DNA from: Streptomyces sp. NBC_01268
GTDB lineage: Bacteria > Actinomycetota > Actinomycetes > Streptomycetales > Streptomycetaceae
Direction of reading: 5' to 3'
DNA: 64,000 bases
Assembly: GCF_036240795.1 (NCBI RefSeq)
Contig: NZ_CP108454.1
Location: forward strand, 1,550,001 to 1,614,000
Of this stretch, positions 27,473 through 37,758 are shown piece by piece; within the stretch, counting starts at the first letter, position 1; each line of letters starts with the position of its first letter. The notes beneath the pieces are model-generated. The model had not been told where the DNA came from and ran no database searches. It was given only the letters and a program-made list of their open reading frames with translations. The translations under genes and the position numbers were made by a program.

Positions 27473-27487
27473 AGGAGCCGGGGAGCG

Positions 27488-29035
<1,548 letters not shown>

Positions 29036-29377
29036 TCATCCGAGGCTTCCGGGGTGCCTTTCGTCGTTTCCTCCGAAGACCTCCCCCAGGGACAGGAACA
29101 CGGCGAGGCGCGCGGGACGCTCCTCGACGGCCGAGGCGAGGACGTCCTGGGCGAGCCGCCACTCGCGCGGGCGTGCCCCGGCGTACTCCTGCCAGCCGGT
29201 GACGACGAGCGCGACGGGCTCGGGCAGGTCGGTCAGGCAGTCGGCGAGGGCGTCCCAGTTGCGTCCGAACCAGTCGGGCAGGGCGAGCGCGGTGGCGCAG
29301 CGCTCCATGAAGGCGGCCTTGTCTGCGACCCCGTACAGGTCGAGGACGACAGGGGTGCCGAGCTCATCGAGCCTCAT
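29036..29377 (-). CDS. Barstar-family RNase inhibitor
   Basis: 113 residues with the barstar fold pattern: VVLDLYGVADKAAFMERCAT, then FGRNWDALADCLTDL (the conserved FGxNWDAL motif) and VALVVTG. It should bind and neutralise the RNase encoded just upstream, whose gene overlaps it by 14 bp (29364-29377), giving coupled translation. It protects the cytoplasm before RNase export. Confidence 0.9.
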   Translation of the reverse strand: MRLDELGTPVVLDLYGVADKAAFMERCATALALPDWFGRNWDALADCLTDLPEPVALVVTGWQEYAGARPREWRLAQDVLASAVEERPARLAVFLSLGEVFGGNDERHPGSLG

Positions 29378-29852
29378 CCGCGACCACCTCCCGGAAGCTC
29401 TCGTAGTGGTCGTCGGTGTAGTACACGTCCCCGTCCCGCCCGGTCACGATCCGCCGGGCCCCGCGGTCGCGCTCGCCGGGGGTCCGGACCGTGTACTCGT
29501 GGTAGTAGCCGCGCTTGTGCTGCGGCAGCACGCGCTCGAAGTTCGAGAACACGGTGCCGTCCTTGGCGTACGGGAAGGGGCCGCCGCTCCTGATGAGCGC
29601 GAGGGTCCGCCGGGCCTCGGCGGGCAGCGCGCCCTCGTGGACGACGGGGAGCCGGGAGAAGCGGGTCGGGGCGGCGCCCGGGCTCCGCGTGCTCTGGGGC
29701 GGGGCGGCGGCCGTGGTGCGCGAGGCGGCGACGGTGCTCGTGGCGGTGCCGGCACCACTCGTGGCGCCGCCCGTTCCGCCGGAGCACCCGGTCAGCAGCA
29801 GCGTGAGCCCGGCCAGCAGGGCGAGCCCGAGCCGGGCGCATCGCAGGATCAT
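29364..29852 (-). CDS. RNase Sa/barnase-family ribonuclease, predicted lipoprotein
   Basis: 162 residues. The signal peptide ends in the lipobox LTGC (Cys23), so the enzyme is probably anchored outside the membrane. A Ser/Thr/Pro-rich linker (24-63) precedes a microbial guanyl-specific RNase domain (64-162). The catalytic residues line up with RNase Sa: E119 in HEYTV, R134 in ARRIVTG and H149 in DDHYESF. It cleaves RNA after guanosine. Cognate inhibitor encoded immediately downstream. Confidence 0.9.
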   Translation of the reverse strand: MILRCARLGLALLAGLTLLLTGCSGGTGGATSGAGTATSTVAASRTTAAAPPQSTRSPGAAPTRFSRLPVVHEGALPAEARRTLALIRSGGPFPYAKDGTVFSNFERVLPQHKRGYYHEYTVRTPGERDRGARRIVTGRDGDVYYTDDHYESFREVVADEAR

Positions 29853-29890
29853 GCCCCGATGCTGCCACCGAGCGCCGCCGCCGACACGAA

Positions 29891-29916
29891 CGCCCCGCCG
29901 GGTGAGCGGCGGGGCG
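29891..29916 (-). terminator. Terminator after SorC-type regulator
   Basis: The 9-bp stem cgccccgcc/ggcggggcg (29891-29899 with 29908-29916) lies 22 bp downstream of the regulator's stop and just before the RNase promoter area. Confidence 0.7.
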
Positions 29917-29937
29917 TGTCGGAGCGGGAGTCCCGGG

Positions 29938-30987
29938 TCAGTTGCCGTCCGGGTCCGTGCGGTCGAGGGCGGGGCGGGGGCCGGGGCTGGACTCGGTGAG
30001 CAGGTAGTCGGCCGCCGAGCGGTCCGTCACGAGGCTGGTGACCAGACCCGAGCGGAGCACCGCGCCGATCGCCGCCGCCTTGCGCTGGCCGCCCGCGATG
30101 GCGACGACCTCGGGGATCCGGCGCAGCCGGTCCGCCTCGACGGTGATGCACCGCTCGCCCAGGTCACGGCCGACCCGGCGCCCCTCCGTGTCGAAGAGGT
30201 GCGCGGACATCTCGGCCGCGACGCCGAGCGACGCGTAGTGGGCGCGCTCCTCGTCGGAGAGCATGTCGTGGACGGTGGAGATGCCCGGCTCCCAGGAACC
30301 GATGGAGACGCAGGCGACCGTCACCTTGTCGAAGTACTCGAAGGCCCGCGCGATCCCGGTCTGGCTGCGCAGGGCGGCCGCGGTGGCCGGGTCCGGCAGC
30401 AGCATCGGCGCGTAGATCGGGTGCGCCTCGCCGCCGGAGACCTGGGCGGCACGCCGTACCGCCTCGACCGAGCCGCGCTCGGCCGTGCCCGCGTCGTAGA
30501 CGCCGGTGAGCTGGACGACGGTGCAGGGCGGCAGCCGGTCGAGAGCCGCCGCCATGTGGATGGTGGACCGGCCCCAGGCCAGGCCCAGGACGTCCCCTTC
30601 GGTGACCAGCTCGCCGAGCAGGTCCGCCGCGACCTCGCCGAGGTTCTCCGGGTCGGGCGACTCGTCCGCGCCCTCCGCCGGCGACTCGACGACGACGGCG
30701 TGGCGGAGTCCGTAGCGGGCGCGGAGCGCGTCCGAGCGCTCGGCGTCCAGCTCCGCCGGTACGCGGATCTCGATGCGCACGAGGTCGCGCTCCAGGGCGG
30801 TCTCCAGGACCCGGGCCACCTTGAAGCGGCTCACGCCGAACTCCTCGGCGATCTGGATCTTGGACTTGCCCTCGAGGTAGAAACGGCGGGCCATGGCCGC
30901 CGCCTGCACGAGCTCCGCGGGTCCCATCCGCAGGGCTGACCGTCCCGCCGACATACCCGCCACCGCGATCTCCTCACTGCTGTTCAC
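29938..30987 (-). CDS. SorC/DeoR-type sugar-binding transcriptional regulator
   Basis: 349 residues. An N-terminal HTH (about 30-70; FYLEGKSKIQIAEEFGVSRF) is followed by the SorC sugar-phosphate-binding domain (about 90-335; GLAWGRSTIHMAAAL and VAIAGGQRKAAAIGAVLRSG). Relatives sense phosphorylated sugars. rpe lies 186 bp upstream on the same strand, which suggests a pentose-phosphate ligand, but this is inference. The GTG at 30987 lacks a clear ribosome-binding site and may be leaderless; an ATG at 30954 is the alternative. Confidence 0.87.
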   Translation of the reverse strand: MNSSEEIAVAGMSAGRSALRMGPAELVQAAAMARRFYLEGKSKIQIAEEFGVSRFKVARVLETALERDLVRIEIRVPAELDAERSDALRARYGLRHAVVVESPAEGADESPDPENLGEVAADLLGELVTEGDVLGLAWGRSTIHMAAALDRLPPCTVVQLTGVYDAGTAERGSVEAVRRAAQVSGGEAHPIYAPMLLPDPATAAALRSQTGIARAFEYFDKVTVACVSIGSWEPGISTVHDMLSDEERAHYASLGVAAEMSAHLFDTEGRRVGRDLGERCITVEADRLRRIPEVVAIAGGQRKAAAIGAVLRSGLVTSLVTDRSAADYLLTESSPGPRPALDRTDPDGN

Positions 30988-31004
30988 GTACGGCTGCTCG
31001 CGTA

Positions 31005-31091
31005 CCGCGTGACACCTGCTGCCACCGCGTCACGCTGTTGTCACCGGGGCTGAAGCGCCCGGTTCCGTTCACACTCTGGACTCACCGTTCA
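31005..31091. promoter_or_regulatory. 20-bp-spaced direct repeats upstream of the SorC-type gene
   Basis: ccgcgtgacacctgctg (31005) and ccgcgtcacgctgttg (31025) form a 20-bp tandem repeat. ccgttcacac (31065) and ccgttcatcc (31085) form a second 20-bp pair in the same phase. Helical phasing upstream of the regulator suggests an autoregulatory operator array. Confidence 0.45.
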
Positions 31092-31173
31092 TCCTGTCAG
31101 ATCCGGTGGGTCCTGTTCGGTTCTGTCGGCGGCCCGACGGGCCGCGTTCATGTACCGGAGGCCCGTTGGCGGC

Positions 31174-31857
31174 TCAGTGGCCACAAGCCCAGGCCGCCGA
31201 GGCCGTCGCGGCCTCCGCGTTCGCCCGCAGGGAGCGCACGGCGGCGGCCGGGTCGGCGGCGCCGTAGACGGCGGAACCGGCCACGAAGACGTCCGCGCCG
31301 GCCTCGGCGCACCGCTCGATCGTGGACTCCGCGACGCCGCCGTCGACCTGGAGCCACAGCTCCAGACCGTGCTTCGAGATCAGCTCACGGGTGCGGCGGA
31401 TCTTCGGCAGCATGATGTCGAGGAAGGACTGCCCGCCGAAGCCGGGCTCGACCGTCATGATCAGGAGCATGTCCAGCTCGGGCAGCAGGTCCTCGTACGG
31501 CTCGATCGGCGTGGCCGGCTTGAGCGCCATGGACGCCCTGGCCCCCTTGGCCCGGATCTCCCGCGCGAGGCGCACCGGCGCCGCGGCCGCCTCGACGTGG
31601 AAGGTGACCGACCCGGCGCCGGCCTCCACGTACTGCGGGGCCCAGCGGTCCGGGTCCTCGATCATGAGGTGGCAGTCGAGCGGGGTGGCCGTCGCCCGGC
31701 TGAGCGACTCGACCACCGGCACGCCCAGCGTCAGGTTGGGCACGAAGTGGTTGTCCATCACGTCGACGTGCAGCCAGTCGGCCCCGTCGACCGCCTTCGC
31801 CTCCTCGGCGAGCCGGGCGAAATCCGCGGACAGGATGCTGGGATTGATCTGCGCCAT
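31174..31857 (-). CDS. rpe: Ribulose-phosphate 3-epimerase
   Basis: 227 residues, TIM barrel. It interconverts ribulose 5-phosphate and xylulose 5-phosphate. Diagnostic segments are [50 protein letters not shown] and VDGGV. The ATG at 31857 starts the fold directly. It lies 107 bp downstream of rsmB in the housekeeping series. Confidence 0.96.
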   Translation of the reverse strand: MAQINPSILSADFARLAEEAKAVDGADWLHVDVMDNHFVPNLTLGVPVVESLSRATATPLDCHLMIEDPDRWAPQYVEAGAGSVTFHVEAAAAPVRLAREIRAKGARASMALKPATPIEPYEDLLPELDMLLIMTVEPGFGGQSFLDIMLPKIRRTRELISKHGLELWLQVDGGVAESTIERCAEAGADVFVAGSAVYGAADPAAAVRSLRANAEAATASAAWACGH

Positions 31858-31964
31858 GTGCCAAGCCTGCCATGTTCTTGAGCACTTCTTTGCCGCGAAG
31901 CGGTTTGCGTGCGAAGGAGGAGGTCCCGTACTGGTACAGACCAGGTGATTCCGCCGCCCGGGTG

Positions 31965-33386
31965 TCAGGCGGTTCGGCGGATCAGCGCCAGATACATGGC
32001 GTCCGTGCCGTGCAGATGTGGCCACAGCTGGACGTCGGGGCCGTCGCCGAGCTCGGGAACGCCGGGCAGCAGCGGCCGGGCGTCGATCAGCTCGGCGCCG
32101 CCCACCTTCTTCAGGACGTCGTCGACGACGACCCGGGTCTCGGCCAGGTGCGGGGAGCAGGTCGCGTACCCCACGACACCGCCGACGCGCACGGCCCGCA
32201 GCGCCTCGGTGAGCAGCCCGCGCTGCAGCGGGGCGAAGCCGTCCAGGTCGGAGGGGCGGCGGCGCCAGCGGGCCTCGGGACGGCGGCGCAGAGCACCGAG
32301 CCCGGAGCAGGGGACGTCCATCAGGACCCGGTCGAAGACGCCCTCGCGCCACGGCGGGCGGGTGCCGTCGGCGGCGATGACCTGGTACGGGCCGGGGTTG
32401 CCGGCCAGGGCGCGCTCGACCAGCCGGGCGCGGTGCGGCTGCTTCTCGGAGGCGAGCAGGGCGGCGCCGCGCTCGGCCGCCAGGGCGCCCAGCAGGGACG
32501 CCTTGCCGCCGGGGCCCGCGCAGCCGTCGAGCCAGCGGGCGTCGGGGCCGTCGAGCGGCGCGTTGGCGAGGGCGATGGCGACGAGCTGGCTGCCCTCGTC
32601 CTGGACGCCCGCGCGGCCCTCCGCGACGGCCTGGAGGGCGCCGGGCTCGCCGCCCTCGGCCAGCTTCACCGCGTACGGCGACCAGCTGCCGGGCTCGGTC
32701 TCGGCGGCGGCCGCCAGTTCCTCGGTGGTGGAGCGGCCCGGCCGGGCGACGAGGGTCACGGCGGGCCGCTCGTTGTCGGCCTCCAGCAGCGCCTCGATGC
32801 CCGCGCGGCCGCCGCCGAGGGAGTCCCACAGCGCGGAGACGACCCAGCGGGGGTGCGAGTGGACGACGGCGAGGTGGTCCTCGGCGTCGGCGTCGTACGG
32901 CGGCGCGACCCTCTGCACCCAGGTGTCGAAGTCGTCCTGCGCGATCTTGCGGAGCACCGCGTTGACGAACTTGGCCCGCCCGTCGCCCAGCACCACCCGG
33001 GCCAGCTCCACGCTGGCGGAGACGGCGGCGTGGCTCGGGATGCGGGTCCCCAGCAGCTGGTGCGCGCCGAGCGCGAGCACGTCGAGCACGGGCGGGTCGA
33101 CCTCGCGCAGCGGCCGGTCGATGCAGGAGGCGATGATCGCGTCGTACGTCCCCTGGCGGCGCAGCGTCCCGTAGACGAGCTCGGTCGCGAGGGCCGCGTC
33201 CCGCGCGTCGAACTTCTCGGGCCCCTCCTTCTCCCGGGCCTTCTTCAGGAGCGGCGGCAGCACGAGGTTCGCGTAGGCGTCCCGCTCGTCGACCGCCCGC
33301 AGCGCCTCGAAGGCGAGGATCCGGACGGGGTCCTTCTTGGGGCGCCGGTAGGGCTTGGGGGTACGGGGACGTGCCTGCTCGCTCAA
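31965..33386 (-). CDS. rsmB: 16S rRNA m5C967 methyltransferase (RsmB/Sun)
   Basis: 473 residues from a TTG at 33386 preceded by GGAG; the longer ATG frame from 33545 would begin in a tandem repeat. The N-terminal NusB-like RNA-binding domain (about 25-165) is followed by a SAM methyltransferase domain with [17 protein letters not shown] (motif I), [20 protein letters not shown] (with the PC catalytic Cys region) and [14 protein letters not shown] (second Cys). It methylates C967 of 16S rRNA. It lies downstream of fmt in the usual translation-related grouping. Confidence 0.92.
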   Translation of the reverse strand: MSEQARPRTPKPYRRPKKDPVRILAFEALRAVDERDAYANLVLPPLLKKAREKEGPEKFDARDAALATELVYGTLRRQGTYDAIIASCIDRPLREVDPPVLDVLALGAHQLLGTRIPSHAAVSASVELARVVLGDGRAKFVNAVLRKIAQDDFDTWVQRVAPPYDADAEDHLAVVHSHPRWVVSALWDSLGGGRAGIEALLEADNERPAVTLVARPGRSTTEELAAAAETEPGSWSPYAVKLAEGGEPGALQAVAEGRAGVQDEGSQLVAIALANAPLDGPDARWLDGCAGPGGKASLLGALAAERGAALLASEKQPHRARLVERALAGNPGPYQVIAADGTRPPWREGVFDRVLMDVPCSGLGALRRRPEARWRRRPSDLDGFAPLQRGLLTEALRAVRVGGVVGYATCSPHLAETRVVVDDVLKKVGGAELIDARPLLPGVPELGDGPDVQLWPHLHGTDAMYLALIRRTA

Positions 33387-33503
33387 AGGTGCTCCGCGTG
33401 AGGAATGGATCGGTGGAGAAGGTGGGGAGGGGTGCCGAAGGACGGAAGGACCCGGCAGGGGGCCGGGGGCGGCCGACTGTGCCGTGACCCACCGGGCCCC
33501 TGT

Positions 33504-33573
33504 GACTGCCGGAACCACCGGCATCGCTGGGACTGCCGGAACCACTGGTACCGCTGGGACTGCTGGGATGGCC
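33504..33573. repeat. 27-bp tandem repeat, about 2.5 copies
   Basis: Copies begin at 33504, 33531 and 33558 (gactgccggaaccac core, third partial and diverged). It lies in the 234-bp space between the fmt stop and rsmB start. No coding value is evident. Confidence 0.75.
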
Positions 33574-33620
33574 GGGAGCGCGGCCCCCGGCCCTCCCAGC
33601 CTACGTCGGCCGCGGTGGCG

Positions 33621-34553
33621 TCAGGCGCCGACCCGCTCCCCCGGCGCGATGCGGACGCCGCGTGCCCAGTCGGCCGCCTTCATCGGCTTCTTGCCCTGGG
33701 GCTGGACCCACAGCAGCTCGACCGCGTGGGAGCCGGTGCCGACGTACACGTTGTTCTTGCCGGCGGCGAGCTCACCCGGGGCGAGGTCGGTGCGGTCCGT
33801 GACGAGGGCGGTCTGGATCAGCTTGAGGCGCTCGCCGCGGAAGAGGGTCCAGGCGCCGGGGGCCGGGGTGCAGCCGCGGACGACGCGGTCGACCCGGAGG
33901 GCGGGGTCGGCGAAGTCGACGTGCGCGTCCTCGACCTGGATCTTCGGGGCGAGCGTGATGCCGTCGGCGGGCTGCGGAACGGCCTTGAGGGTGCCGTCCT
34001 CGATGCCGTCCATGGTCGCGGCGAGCAGCCCGGCGCCCGCGAAGGCGAGCCGGGTGAGCAGGTCACCGCTGGTGTCGGTGGGGCGGACGTCCTCGGTGAC
34101 CACGCCGTAGACGGGGCCGGAGTCCAGGCCCTCCTCGATCTGGAACGTGGAGGCGCCGGTCACCTCGTCCCCGGACATCACGGCGTGCTGGACGGGCGCC
34201 GCGCCGCGCCACGCGGGCAGCAGCGAGAAGTGCAGGTTGACCCAGCCGCGCGCGGGGATGTCGAGGGCCACCCGGGGCAGCAGCGCGCCGTAGGCGACGA
34301 CCGGGCAGCAGTCGGGGGCGATCTCCCGCAGCCGGGCGAGGAAGGCCTCGTCGCGGGGCCGCTCCGGCCTGAGGATCTCGATCCCGGCCTCCGCCGCCCG
34401 CTCGGCGACGGGGCTCGCGACGAGCCGCCGCCCACGGCCCGCGGGCGCGTCGGGGCGGGTGACGACGGCGGCCACCTCGTGCCGCCCGGAGGCGAGCAGG
34501 GCGTCCAGGGCGGGTACGGCGACCTCGGGGGTACCAGCGAAGACGAGCTTCAC
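33621..34553 (-). CDS. fmt: Methionyl-tRNA formyltransferase
   Basis: 310 residues from the GTG at 34553. It formylates Met-tRNAfMet for initiation. The N-terminal domain has [13 protein letters not shown] and the catalytic region [20 protein letters not shown] (Asn/His), then [16 protein letters not shown]. The C-terminal OB-like domain spans about 210-305. It is part of the minus-strand series fmt-rsmB-rpe. Confidence 0.96.
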   Translation of the reverse strand: MKLVFAGTPEVAVPALDALLASGRHEVAAVVTRPDAPAGRGRRLVASPVAERAAEAGIEILRPERPRDEAFLARLREIAPDCCPVVAYGALLPRVALDIPARGWVNLHFSLLPAWRGAAPVQHAVMSGDEVTGASTFQIEEGLDSGPVYGVVTEDVRPTDTSGDLLTRLAFAGAGLLAATMDGIEDGTLKAVPQPADGITLAPKIQVEDAHVDFADPALRVDRVVRGCTPAPGAWTLFRGERLKLIQTALVTDRTDLAPGELAAGKNNVYVGTGSHAVELLWVQPQGKKPMKAADWARGVRIAPGERVGA

Positions 34554-34737
34554 GCGGGAAAACCTCGCATCTAGGGGCGGTGGCGGGCAGCGCACCAGTC
34601 TAGGCCGGGTCGCGGGACGGGGCGCCCCGGGTGCGCGTCCCGTCGGGCGTCGTTCGAAGGGGGCGTACGCGAGGACGAGCGCCCTGCGCATATGCGTGTA
34701 CGCCCCCGCAGCGTGACCCAACCCCGGGTGGCGCGTT

Positions 34738-34755
34738 GGTCAAAGGAGATTGACC
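34738..34755. promoter_or_regulatory. Inverted repeat upstream of the small HTH-like gene
   Basis: Arms ggtcaa (34738-34743) and ttgacc (34750-34755) with a 6-bp spacer. They could be an operator for the downstream HTH-like protein. Confidence 0.35.
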
Positions 34756-34817
34756 GAATCGGGTCGCCCCTCCCCCAGCGGCCCGCCCCTTTTCACGCCG
34801 GTTCGAGAGGCTTATCC

Positions 34818-35342
34818 ATGGCCGACCACGCAACCCACGACGCCCAGGCCCGGGCGAGTCTGCACCTGCTGGTGCGGGACATCGAGCGGGTCCGGCGGCA
34901 GGTGGACGCACTGCGCACGCTGACGGCCCAACTGGGCAATGTCTACCGCCCTCGCCGCTCCGCCCCGTCCACGGGCTTCGTCGTCTACGGGCGTGCCCCC
35001 GCCCCGACCGTCCGCCTCGCCCAGGAGCTGCGGGACAGCGTCGAGACCCTGGTGACGGCGGCGGTGGACTTCGACCGCTCGCTCGGGTTCTCGTGGGACG
35101 CGGTGGGCTCCGCACTCGGAGTCACCAAGCAGGCGGTGCACCGCCGCTACGGTTCCCGCCGCGCCCCGCAGCAGGGCGCGGCCGCCGCCTTGGAGCCGGA
35201 GCGCACGCCCGAGCCCGCGGCGACCCGCACGCTGCCGGTGGTGCCCCCGGCCCGCAGCATGCCGCCGCAGCCCACCTCGGGCAGCCAGACCCTCCGCGAG
35301 GAGCCGCGCCCGCCGGCCTTCCCGGCCCCGCGCAACGGCTGA
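34818..35342 (+). CDS. Small HTH-like protein of unknown function
   Basis: 174 residues. A helical N-terminal half (about 5-45 and 65-90) is followed by a HTH-like segment [20 protein letters not shown] (about 97-116) and a disordered Pro/Ala-rich tail (120-174). It probably binds DNA. It is the only plus-strand gene between fmt and priA. An inverted repeat ggtcaa-n6-ttgacc (34738-34755) lies about 65 bp upstream. The ATG at 34818 was chosen because the upstream codons are unlike protein. Confidence 0.65.
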   Translation: MADHATHDAQARASLHLLVRDIERVRRQVDALRTLTAQLGNVYRPRRSAPSTGFVVYGRAPAPTVRLAQELRDSVETLVTAAVDFDRSLGFSWDAVGSALGVTKQAVHRRYGSRRAPQQGAAAALEPERTPEPAATRTLPVVPPARSMPPQPTSGSQTLREEPRPPAFPAPRNG

Positions 35343-35429
35343 CCTCCCCGCAGCCCGAAGGCCGCCGGTCGCGCACGGGACGCGACGGGCGGCCTTTCGC
35401 CGTGCGCGGGCACCGTCGCCGTGCCGCGC

Positions 35430-37577
35430 TCAGCCGATGTCCGGCGGGTCCACCCGCACCCGCACCGGCTCGCCCCCGCCGCGTGCCAGACGGGACGCCT
35501 GGGCGTGCTTCAGGGCCAGGGCGAGGGCGGCGCCGCTGCCCGGCGGCACGCGGATCAGGGCGCGGTCCCACTGCTCGCCGGGCGGGGTGTCGCCGGGCCG
35601 GCGCGGCCCGCCGAGGCGGGTGACGGGGAGCGGGACGGGGCCGAGGATCTCGGCGTCGGGGGGCAGCTCGGCGCCGGCCAGGAAGGCCGCGAGGGCGTCC
35701 GGGGGGCCGGCGACGGCGGCCATCCGGGAGACCGGCGGGAAGCCCAGCTCGGCGCGCTCGGCGAGCTCGCGCTGGGCGTGGCCGACAGGGTCCCAGCGGA
35801 CGAGGGCCTGCACCGGCCGCAGGGTCGGTTCGGCGACGACGACGACGGTGCCGCCGTCCTCCTGGCCGCGGACGAGGGAGGCCGCGTCGATCCAGCGCCG
35901 CAGCGCCTCCTCGCCCGCGCGCAGGTCGGGCCGGCCGAGCATGGCCCAGCCGTCGAGGAGCAGGGCCGCGGCGTAGCCGCCGTCGGCGACGGGCTCGGCG
36001 CCGGGGGTGCTCACGACGAGGGCGGGGCGGCCGGGGACCCGGTCGAGGACGTGGTCGCGTCCGGAGGTGCGTACGGGCACGGCGGGGAAGGCCCGGCCGA
36101 GCTCCTCGGCGGTGCGGCGGGCGCCGACGACCTGGGCCCGCAGCCGGTTCGAGCCGCACTCGACGCAGTGCCAGTCGTCGGCGCCGCGCCCGCACCAGCC
36201 GCAGCGCAGGGCCTGCTGCTCGGGCGCTTCGAGGGGCCCGGCGCAGTGCCGGCAGCGGGCGGGCGTGCGGCACCGCTCGCAGGCGAGGCGGGGCACGTAG
36301 CCGCGGCGCGGCACCTGGACGAGGACGGGGCCGGTCTTCAGCCCCTCCCGGACGATCTGCCAGGCGAGGGTGGGCAGCCGGGCGGCGCGGGCGGCCTCGT
36401 CGCGGGCGAGGTCGGTGTCGCCGACGGTCCGTACGAGGGGGGCGGCGGTCCGTACCTGGTCGCGGCCGGCCGCGAGCGGCTGGGCCCAGCCGGTCTCGAC
36501 GAGCTGGGCGGCCTCGACGGTGCAGCTGGTGGAGCCGAGCAGGAAGGCGCACCGGTCGTGGGCGGCGCGCAGGAGCAGGACGTCGCGGGCGTGCGGCTGG
36601 GGGGCGTGGGGTTCGCTGTGGCTGGTGTCGCCGTCGTCCCAGATGACGGCGAGCCCGAGGTCGCGGACGGGCGCGAACATCGCGGCCCGGGTGCCGACGA
36701 CGGCGCGGACGGCGCCGCGCCGGACGGCGAGCCACTGGGCGTACCGCTTCTCGGGGCCGGCCTCGGCCGTCAGGAGGGCGTGCCGCCCGTCGCCCAGGAG
36801 CTCCGTGAGCGCCTGGTCCACGCGGTCGGCGGCCCGCCCGTCGGGGACGACGACGAGGGCGCCTCGCCCGGAGGCGAGGGTGGCGCCGACGGCGCGGGCG
36901 ATCTCCTCGGCCCAGTGCGGCCCCGGCAGCGCGTTCCAGACGGCCCGGGGCGCCCCGCCGCGCGCAAGGGCGTCCAGGAAGGCGGCGCCCCGTTCGTACC
37001 GTCGCCAGCTGCCCGCCTCGGGCGCGGGCGGCGGCGGCAGCGGCGCGGGGGAGGGCCGGCTCTCGGCGCGGGCGCTGCGCGGCGGTACGGCGAGCTGGAG
37101 CACGTCGGCGAGGCTGCCGGCGTACCGGTCGGCCACCGCGCGGGCGAGGCCGAGCTGCTCGGGGCCGAGCACCGGCTCGGGCGAGACGACGTCGGCGAGC
37201 GCGGCGAGCGGGCCGGAGTAGTCCGAGTGGGCGCGCCGCTCCACGAGGAACCCGTCGATGAGCCGCCCGCCCTCCCGCCGCCCGCCCCTGACCTGGTGCG
37301 CCCCGGCCCCGAACCGCACCCGCACCCGCACACCCGGCTGCGCGGCCTCGTCGAGCTCCTCGGGCACGGCGTAGTCGAAGAACTGGTCGAGGTGGAGCAC
37401 CCCCTTGTTCACCACGACCCGCGCCACCGGCAGCTCCTTGGCCAGCGCGGCCCCCCGCCACGTCCGGGGCTTGGCCCGCGGCACCTTCGCCGTGCGCACG
37501 GTCTCCCGAATGAGCGCGAGCTGCTCGGGCTCCCCGTCCCCCACGGCCTTCTCGGCCTTCTCGTTCTCGCTGCTCAC
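35430..37577 (-). CDS. priA: Primosomal protein N' (PriA), helicase-deficient actinobacterial type
   Basis: 715 residues from the GTG at 37577. The N-terminal DNA-binding domain (about 40-140; VNKGVLHLDQFFDYAVP) and the zinc-binding loops (CERCRTPARCRHC, CGWCGRGADDWHCVECG) are intact. The helicase region has no GKT Walker A (GPHWAEEIA in its place) and the DEEH-type box reads DDGDTSHS. Actinobacterial PriA proteins are known to lack detectable helicase motifs, so restart is probably by loading rather than unwinding. metK, its usual upstream neighbour as recalled, is separated from it here by the island. Confidence 0.9.
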   Translation of the reverse strand: MSSENEKAEKAVGDGEPEQLALIRETVRTAKVPRAKPRTWRGAALAKELPVARVVVNKGVLHLDQFFDYAVPEELDEAAQPGVRVRVRFGAGAHQVRGGRREGGRLIDGFLVERRAHSDYSGPLAALADVVSPEPVLGPEQLGLARAVADRYAGSLADVLQLAVPPRSARAESRPSPAPLPPPPAPEAGSWRRYERGAAFLDALARGGAPRAVWNALPGPHWAEEIARAVGATLASGRGALVVVPDGRAADRVDQALTELLGDGRHALLTAEAGPEKRYAQWLAVRRGAVRAVVGTRAAMFAPVRDLGLAVIWDDGDTSHSEPHAPQPHARDVLLLRAAHDRCAFLLGSTSCTVEAAQLVETGWAQPLAAGRDQVRTAAPLVRTVGDTDLARDEAARAARLPTLAWQIVREGLKTGPVLVQVPRRGYVPRLACERCRTPARCRHCAGPLEAPEQQALRCGWCGRGADDWHCVECGSNRLRAQVVGARRTAEELGRAFPAVPVRTSGRDHVLDRVPGRPALVVSTPGAEPVADGGYAAALLLDGWAMLGRPDLRAGEEALRRWIDAASLVRGQEDGGTVVVVAEPTLRPVQALVRWDPVGHAQRELAERAELGFPPVSRMAAVAGPPDALAAFLAGAELPPDAEILGPVPLPVTRLGGPRRPGDTPPGEQWDRALIRVPPGSGAALALALKHAQASRLARGGGEPVRVRVDPPDIG

Positions 37578-37758
37578 AGCCTCATACCTACCAGACGGCA
37601 CCGACAGTCCCCGGTGCAAGGGATCGGCCATGTGCTGGCCGAATCGGCGCTCTGTCCGCCACGCCGCCGCGAATGGAAACGTGAAACAGCTCCGACCGCC
37701 TTGTTGCCGCTTCACGAACGGACCCAGGCTGTCATGCGGAACGAGGAGGGGAGCGAGG
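37578..37758. promoter_or_regulatory. Divergent region between priA and the TIR/NTPase island
   Basis: 180 bp. It contains cgtgaa (37680-37685) and ttcacg (37711-37716), an inverted repeat with a 25-bp spacer, about 45-80 bp before the first island gene. This could be the regulator's operator. No clear promoter hexamers were assigned. Confidence 0.3.

Noticed and set aside
31174..33492. 772-codon frame containing rpe plus a long N-terminal extension
   Set aside because: The extension is antisense-like Arg/Ala/Gly repeats out of frame with rsmB; rpe starts at 31857.
33387..33545. ATG start for rsmB at 33545
   Set aside because: It would begin with codons from the 27-bp tandem repeat ([10 protein letters not shown]) and lacks a ribosome-binding site; the TTG at 33386 has GGAG and starts the conserved region.
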